Shown here: piece after piece, positions 59,094 to 64,000 of the stretch
Position numbering within the stretch: the stretch's first letter is position 1
How the letters are laid out: every line of letters starts with the position of its first letter
Origin: Hypholoma sublateritium FD-334 SS-4
Taxonomy: Eukaryota > Basidiomycota > Agaricomycetes > Agaricales > Strophariaceae
Direction of reading: 5' to 3'
Assembly: GCA_000827495.1 (NCBI GenBank)
Contig: KN817525.1
Span: 550,493-614,492 of the forward strand
DNA length: 64,000 nt
Notes under the pieces: model-generated
What the model was told of the DNA's origin: nothing
Databases searched by the model: none
The model's input: only the letters and a program-made list of their open reading frames with translations
Made by a program: the position numbers and the translations under genes

Positions 59094-62000
59094 TCATACA
59101 TCCAGATCAAAGTCCATTAACGCATTATCACTGAGTCCACCGTCCCCGTAGTCGCCGTCATCGTCATCGTTTTGTTGTCTTTCTGTATCCAAAGCAAACT
59201 CCTTCTGTTTAGCCTGGGCCTTCTCGATATCTTCCAAGGTCCATAATGATATTCCAGTTTGGTTTTCGTTGGGGTTTTGAGATATAGTGCGCATAAACAA
59301 TTTAGAGAGGGTGATTGCCATGTCGGTCGACAAGTTTGAGGCAGTTTCTGTGATATATTGATTGATCCAACGAGGAAGCTTGGCTCTTTTGTCGGCTCTT
59401 GCGAAACGCTGCGCAGGTTTTGAACATTTGCTCTATGGAAAATAACGGAGACCCACCTTGTCTGCAAAGATCATCAAACCCCAGTCGGTTTTACCGCGCA
59501 AAACTCGACCAACACATTGAGCAGCATTGCGCATGGCATCGAATCCCAAGAACTCGGATTCTCTGATACGATAGGCATCACGTAAATATTCAAGACGAGC
59601 TTTCAGGATGCGACTTTCAGTATATTGATAGGGAACCCTAAAAAATTGGAATTAAAAACGCATTGGTGAATGGCGGGAGAGAAATCACCCAAACATGATG
59701 ACTGCACGGCCATAATTATGGTCAAAATCGATTCCTTCGGATACTTTCCCTCGCGCGACAGAAAGGAGGACTGCGCCGCGTCCGTTATCACATGCCTGAC
59801 CAATATTATGTTGAGCCAGGGAAATATAGCGTGAATGAATGCATACTCTTCGATAGTTTTCGAGTGCTATGCTGGTTTCGTTGGCGTCGGGTGTTTCAAC
59901 AAAAATAAGTTTATGTTTCCACACTTCATTGAGAATGCCCTGTTCGCATGTGAAGAAGAGATCAGACGCAAAAGACTGTTATTTACCATATCATTCCATG
60001 CAGCTACAATGGATTCCATGTATAGATAGCTGGGGAAGAATGCCACAATCCCGTCGGGCACTATTTTCGTGTATTCAATGAGAATACTTCCAAAATTTCG
60101 AACAACAGCTGGATCATTCCTGACTTCGAATCGCGAACTGATGGCTACTTGGTCGCTTCCGCGAGTTATGACCTCAATGATGGAAATGAGAGGTTTTTAA
60201 GAAGGTAAATCAACTCCATACTGACAAGGGGTAAAAATGCGTTTCTTGTCAACGTCATTGGATATGTTTCTTGTACGACAGGGGTGAATTGGAGCATCTT
60301 GGGGTACATGTCGAGGGGTGAGATGGTCCCAGAGGTGATGACTACGCTGCTGAAGCGTTCAAATACTGGTTTTATGGCAAGAGATGGATCTAGACAACTA
60401 ACTTCACGTGTAAGTAAGAGCAATACCAAGGGATAGAGATACTAACGTGAAATGGAATACAGGGTTAGGGACCGTGGCGTTATCCGTCTCAAAAGGCTCC
60501 AGAATCAAGAGGAACCCTTTAGGTACAATGAATGACAATAAGTCATAAAGTGGAGCAAGGAAGATTTATGAAGTACCTTTTTCATATGTTGCAACTAACG
60601 TTGCGAAGCTTGCCACTTTCTGAAGGCTTGCATAATCATCTAACCGAGTAAGTTCAAGAGTCCGAATAAGCGATTGGAGTCTTTCAGCACAAAATCTAAT
60701 CGAACATCTTCAGAAAGTCTCTACGATTGCTCTAGAGGACTAACCGCAGTGGCCGACGCTCGATATAGGTGATGTCCTTCAGATGCTGTAGAAAAGATAA
60801 CGGCGTCTCTGCTACAACATGGAGCACACGCATCCGTGTCTAGGTATCACCATGGTCAAGCAGATAACAGGGTGGGTCTTTTTTTGGAAAGACGAACCTT
60901 TATGTATTCTACAAATCTTTTCAAAAATGCGACGAAATGTTCCGCCTTTCGAATATTCCCAGGGATGGCCTCATGTAACAGGTCATCAGGGAGCACTGTA
61001 GATGTCACTTTTCAATTATACGGCGAGCATGCGCGAATATATTGCTTACATGGATTACCCATGAAGCCGTCCGTGTCTGTGTCATCTGAGATAGATGATT
61101 GCAGCCCTTCAACTAGTTTGGCGTATTCGTCCTGGAGCTTGGCAACATCGGTAGTTTTGATCCTATCTTCGATTCAGAATCACGAAGCTCAAGAAGAATT
61201 TAAATATGGTACTCTTCAATTTTATCCGCGAGTTTGGCCACACTGCGGCCTGCTGCGTCCATCATCGGTCGAGTAAGGTCAATACTGAGAGATTCAATGC
61301 AAACGTTATCTAAAAAACGGCTCAGCCACTCAATTTCTTAGAACAGCGAGAGGCATACCAATGTTGTGAGCCTCGTCGAATACAACAATGGCATCCTTGG
61401 ACATCTCTTTCGATACTTGCTGGGCGACTTTAGGATCGAGCAGATAATGGAAAGAATAAATGACGATATCCACAAAAGGCATCTACAGTTTAACGGTCAA
61501 TTTGACGCAGCGCATACCTTATTCAAGATTCAAAGCTACCATTCGTCGAACGGCGAAATAAGGGCAAACCCCTTTATCACGCCCGAACTGCAAGACATCC
61601 GCCAGAGTCCATATCCCAGGAGGTATCAATTGCCCAGGTTCCCCTTTTCCCAGCGTCTACGATTTATGTTAGGCAGCAGCATAAGAAAAACGAGGAAGAT
61701 GTATACCTCATGCCAGTCGCATAGTTCAACAGATCCTGGATTCGCTCGTCCCTTTTCACAGGCGGAAGAATTGGTCAAATCCCGACAACGAGCATCCACA
61801 ACCTTGCCCTTCTTCTCTTTTGCAACCTACACGAGATTAATTCAGTAATTCAGTATAAAAAGACAACGACAGTATATTTCTAACTTCAGGGTTTATGCAT
61901 AAATTCTTGCGGCTTGTAAGACCAAGGCCGATGAAGTTTTTCTCCTTGTCCTTCTCTTCCTCTGTGTCTGAGCACTCTATTCGATATTCCATGAGACGTT

Positions 62001-62462
62001 TGAGTTCTGTGAGAGCCTTCTCGATTTCAGGAACGGTACGCGAGCAATATATTAATTTCCGCTTGGTTGGGAAGAACTGAGAGCAATCAATATTATTCGA
62101 GCACAACGCTCTAGTAGTGCCCACCTGTTGATATGATACAATGAGAGACAACAAAGACACCGTTTTCCCTGTCCCAGAAGGCATTTCGAGGACGCAGTGT
62201 CCCTACATAGATTCTTAACATGGTAAAGCTTAGAGGGACGGGGGAATTACCGTCGCGTCTAGCGTTCTTTTCAGATCACACATGTATGCATATTGTTCTA
62301 TAGCGCGAAATTAACGATAGACGTCCTATGTTGTAATATCCATCGTAGCTCACCAGGGTATATTCGGTCATAAGGAAATATTATCTATGTTCGGTAAAGA
62401 AGACATCCTGGCGAACCAAAGCAGAGGACACCCACAGGTAAGTTGTCAATAAAGAACTTCAT
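59094..62462 (-). CDS. RAD3: TFIIH DNA helicase Rad3/XPD
   Basis: 5'-3' helicase of TFIIH, needed for nucleotide-excision repair and transcription initiation. ATG at 62462 gives MKFFIDNLP; introns join [10 protein letters not shown] and [20 protein letters not shown]. Motif [18 protein letters not shown]. Motif Ia: [20 protein letters not shown]. The iron-sulfur domain has its four Cys: [28 protein letters not shown] and VELCDWHE. Motif II is VVFDEAHNI (near 61365). C-terminal helicase motifs include [19 protein letters not shown] sequence near 59620-59720 and [20 protein letters not shown] near 59470-59530. The end is acidic ([15 protein letters not shown]) and closes [11 protein letters not shown] at 59094. 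About 15 introns. Intact; CHL1/FANCJ excluded by the N-terminus. Confidence 0.94.
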
Positions 62463-63276
62463 GGCGGAGTCTGTAGATGTTGCGTTTTCTAGCGTTCCCA
62501 ATGTATACTATTTCTAGAGGAACTGTGGAACAGTCTTCGAGCGATTCCGCGAATTGTTTGCGTGTCTGCGTTTCAAATTGAACTTGAAGACTTGTGGCTG
62601 AGGCTGGCTCTGCAATCTTCACGAGCTTTTGAGTGGAACGACGTTGAGGGTCAGGCAATCAATTCAATTGCGATCCAACGGCTTCGTAAGGACTCAAGGA
62701 GTAGTGGTTCCGTCGTATGAATGAATATGGTCGCTGTTTCTTCGAAGTGCGGAGTCGGAGTCACTGTTAGGAATAATATTAGAGCTCTGGTAACGCACTT
62801 GGTATATTTCGTGTGACTTGGGGACAATACGGCCCGGTACTTCGTCCAAGTGTGCAGCAAAGTACTCACTAGTTGCTCACTAGCGCTCACTTTCCGCAGC
62901 CTTCAAGCGCGAACCAACACCAAGTAACTGCCGAAACCAAGTATCACTTTCAACCCACCTGGGAGCAATCGCCGGGTCTGGCAGCAAGCAAGTAGTACAT
63001 AACAGTGTTAAGCCAGTAGTAAAAATGTTCGTTATTTCAAATTATTATACGTATGAGTGTCATGTCCTTCGTTCGTCCCTTGCACCTACTTGTACGTACG
63101 AATGGAAGATTGGTAAATATGTAGCAGTACTTGAAGCAGAATTGATACATCTTGAAACCACATTGGCTATTTATCAATGTACATTCTAGGATTTCCAAAA
63201 AATATGACAGCAATCAAATCATCGGAGAAAATACATATATTTACACGGTGAATTAGACAGTCGGAAGTGCTTGAGC
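62463..63276. other. Intergenic, 814 bp, upstream of RAD3
   Basis: RAD3 promoter plus the 3' end of the GH5-like gene. Two minus-strand open frames (62651-62890 and 62446-62658) lie close together and read moderately protein-like, but I could not link them by a frame-keeping intron or name a family. Confidence 0.35.
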
Positions 63277-64000
63277 TTAATCGGGCCCGAAAGCTTGTGC
63301 TGCCTGCTGAAGAACTCCAACGGCCTGGGTTTGTGCGTTACTGAGTATTGCAAAGATGGTTAGCAAAATGTCACTGAATGCACGGGCCCATATTACATAC
63401 CCAACGCCTTGCAAACCGTAACCGTCGTTGGGGGAGAATCCAGTACCGGTAACCTCGGGGCTGATACCCGTACCGGTGACGGTGGGGCTAATGACAGTGC
63501 CAGTAGATGTTGATAAATTCCCTTGTGTCCACTGAAAAGGCCTTAGAAGGATACGACAATAGATATACAGAAATACAAACCTGATATTGAAGCATTCCCT
63601 GGAGACCACCTTGTATTCCAGCCTGGAGCCATTGCGCATAGGCGTCGTCGCGTTGTTGGTCCGTCACGCCGAAGGGTTGGGTAGTAGTTTGATTAGTTCC
63701 TACGTGATTGAAAGGTTAGATTATCCGAACGGAGGGAGGTATGTTTGTGGGCTCGTTCACCTGAATCAGGTCCAAAGGGTGCTACTGTGGTGTTGAAGGG
63801 AACAAAGACAGGCGCATTTGCCTGAGTGACGAGACCAAAGGCAAGTAGGACAACAGGTTTCGATAAGCTAGATGATCGTTGTTAGAAAAAAATGATTTCA
63901 TTCTTCGAAAACTAAGATTGACGTACATTGTCCCAACTTCCGCATGTCTGTTGATCCAGTTGATCCCTCCATTTACCGTATTATTGAAAGCAGGTAAAGA
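63277..64000 (-). CDS. GH5-like glycosidase (mannanase-type), C-terminal part, cut by window edge
   Basis: Only the 3' exons are in the window; the start lies beyond 64000. Exons spell VNGGINWINRHAEVGTI, then LSKPVVLLAFGLVTQANAPV, FVPFNTTVAPFGPDSG, TNQTTTQPFGVTDQQRDDAY, AQWLQAGIQGGLQGMLQYQ, WTQGNLSTSTGTVISPTVT and a tail QTQAVGVLQQAAQAFGPD, TAA at 63277. The W-I-x-x-H then KPV-x-L-x-x-FG pattern matches beta strand 7 of GH5 enzymes such as endo-mannanases, where Glu precedes FG. Here Ala stands in that place (LLAFG). The protein may be inactive or mis-assigned. Asn-x-Ser/Thr sites fit secretion. Confidence 0.6.

Noticed and set aside
62446..62890. Two minus-strand frames upstream of RAD3 as a small gene
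   Set aside because: No frame-keeping splice joins them, the second overlaps the RAD3 start, and no family match was recognised.

Overview
The window is nuclear DNA from a basidiomycete fungus, most likely an Agaricomycete. Genes are dense and broken by many short introns (about 45-75 nt, GT...AG). The gene set is typical fungal housekeeping. Two markers point to Agaricomycetes: a FunK1-type kinase and a Tnp2/Plavaka-type transposase. No operons, CRISPR arrays or bacterial signals are present.

Layout: 0-18 kb is a secretory/mitochondrial block: SEC16, OST3 (oligosaccharyltransferase), PIK1 (PI 4-kinase), a tandem pair of GT15 mannosyltransferases, TOM40 and a lone FetA/STAR1-like ABC ATPase. 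At 18.34 kb there is an intron-bearing tRNA-Ile(UAU). From 18.4 to about 27.4 kb lies an accessory island: a Plavaka/Tnp2-type transposase, a FunK1 kinase and an orphan gene that contains seven of the ten ambiguous bases in the window. From 27.9 to 38.5 kb: a DUF2418/Nur1-type nuclear-envelope protein, an orphan single-pass membrane protein, a 795-bp non-autonomous hAT-like element with a perfect 8-bp target-site duplication, mitochondrial Phe-tRNA synthetase (MSF1), GrpE (MGE1) and trifunctional C1-tetrahydrofolate synthase. From 38.7 to 57.4 kb: a PNGase A-like secreted protein, a UPF0057/Pmp3-type membrane protein with a long tail, a four-finger C2H2 factor, fructose-1,6-bisphosphatase, a mucin-like single-pass membrane protein, a basic nuclear protein, a GCIP/cyclin-D1-binding-like protein and the i-AAA protease YME1. 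From 58.8 to 64 kb: a small Cys-rich protein, the TFIIH helicase RAD3/XPD, and the 3' part of a GH5-like glycosidase that runs off the right edge.

Several genes share divergent promoters: OST3/PIK1, GT15/TOM40, DUF2418/orphan membrane protein, MGE1/C1-THF synthase, UPF0057/C2H2 and GCIP/YME1. Functional themes are ER export and glycosylation (SEC16, OST3, GT15 pair, PIK1, PNGase A) and mitochondrial biogenesis (TOM40, MSF1, MGE1, YME1). These are neighbours, not an operon.

The observations I would check first are the hAT-like insertion about 20 bp upstream of an apparently intron-split MSF1 start codon, the apparent loss of the GH5 nucleophile, the lone FetA/STAR1-like ATPase, the small Cys-rich family, and the clustering of ambiguous bases in the mobile regions. 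I did not find a convincing new multi-gene system.
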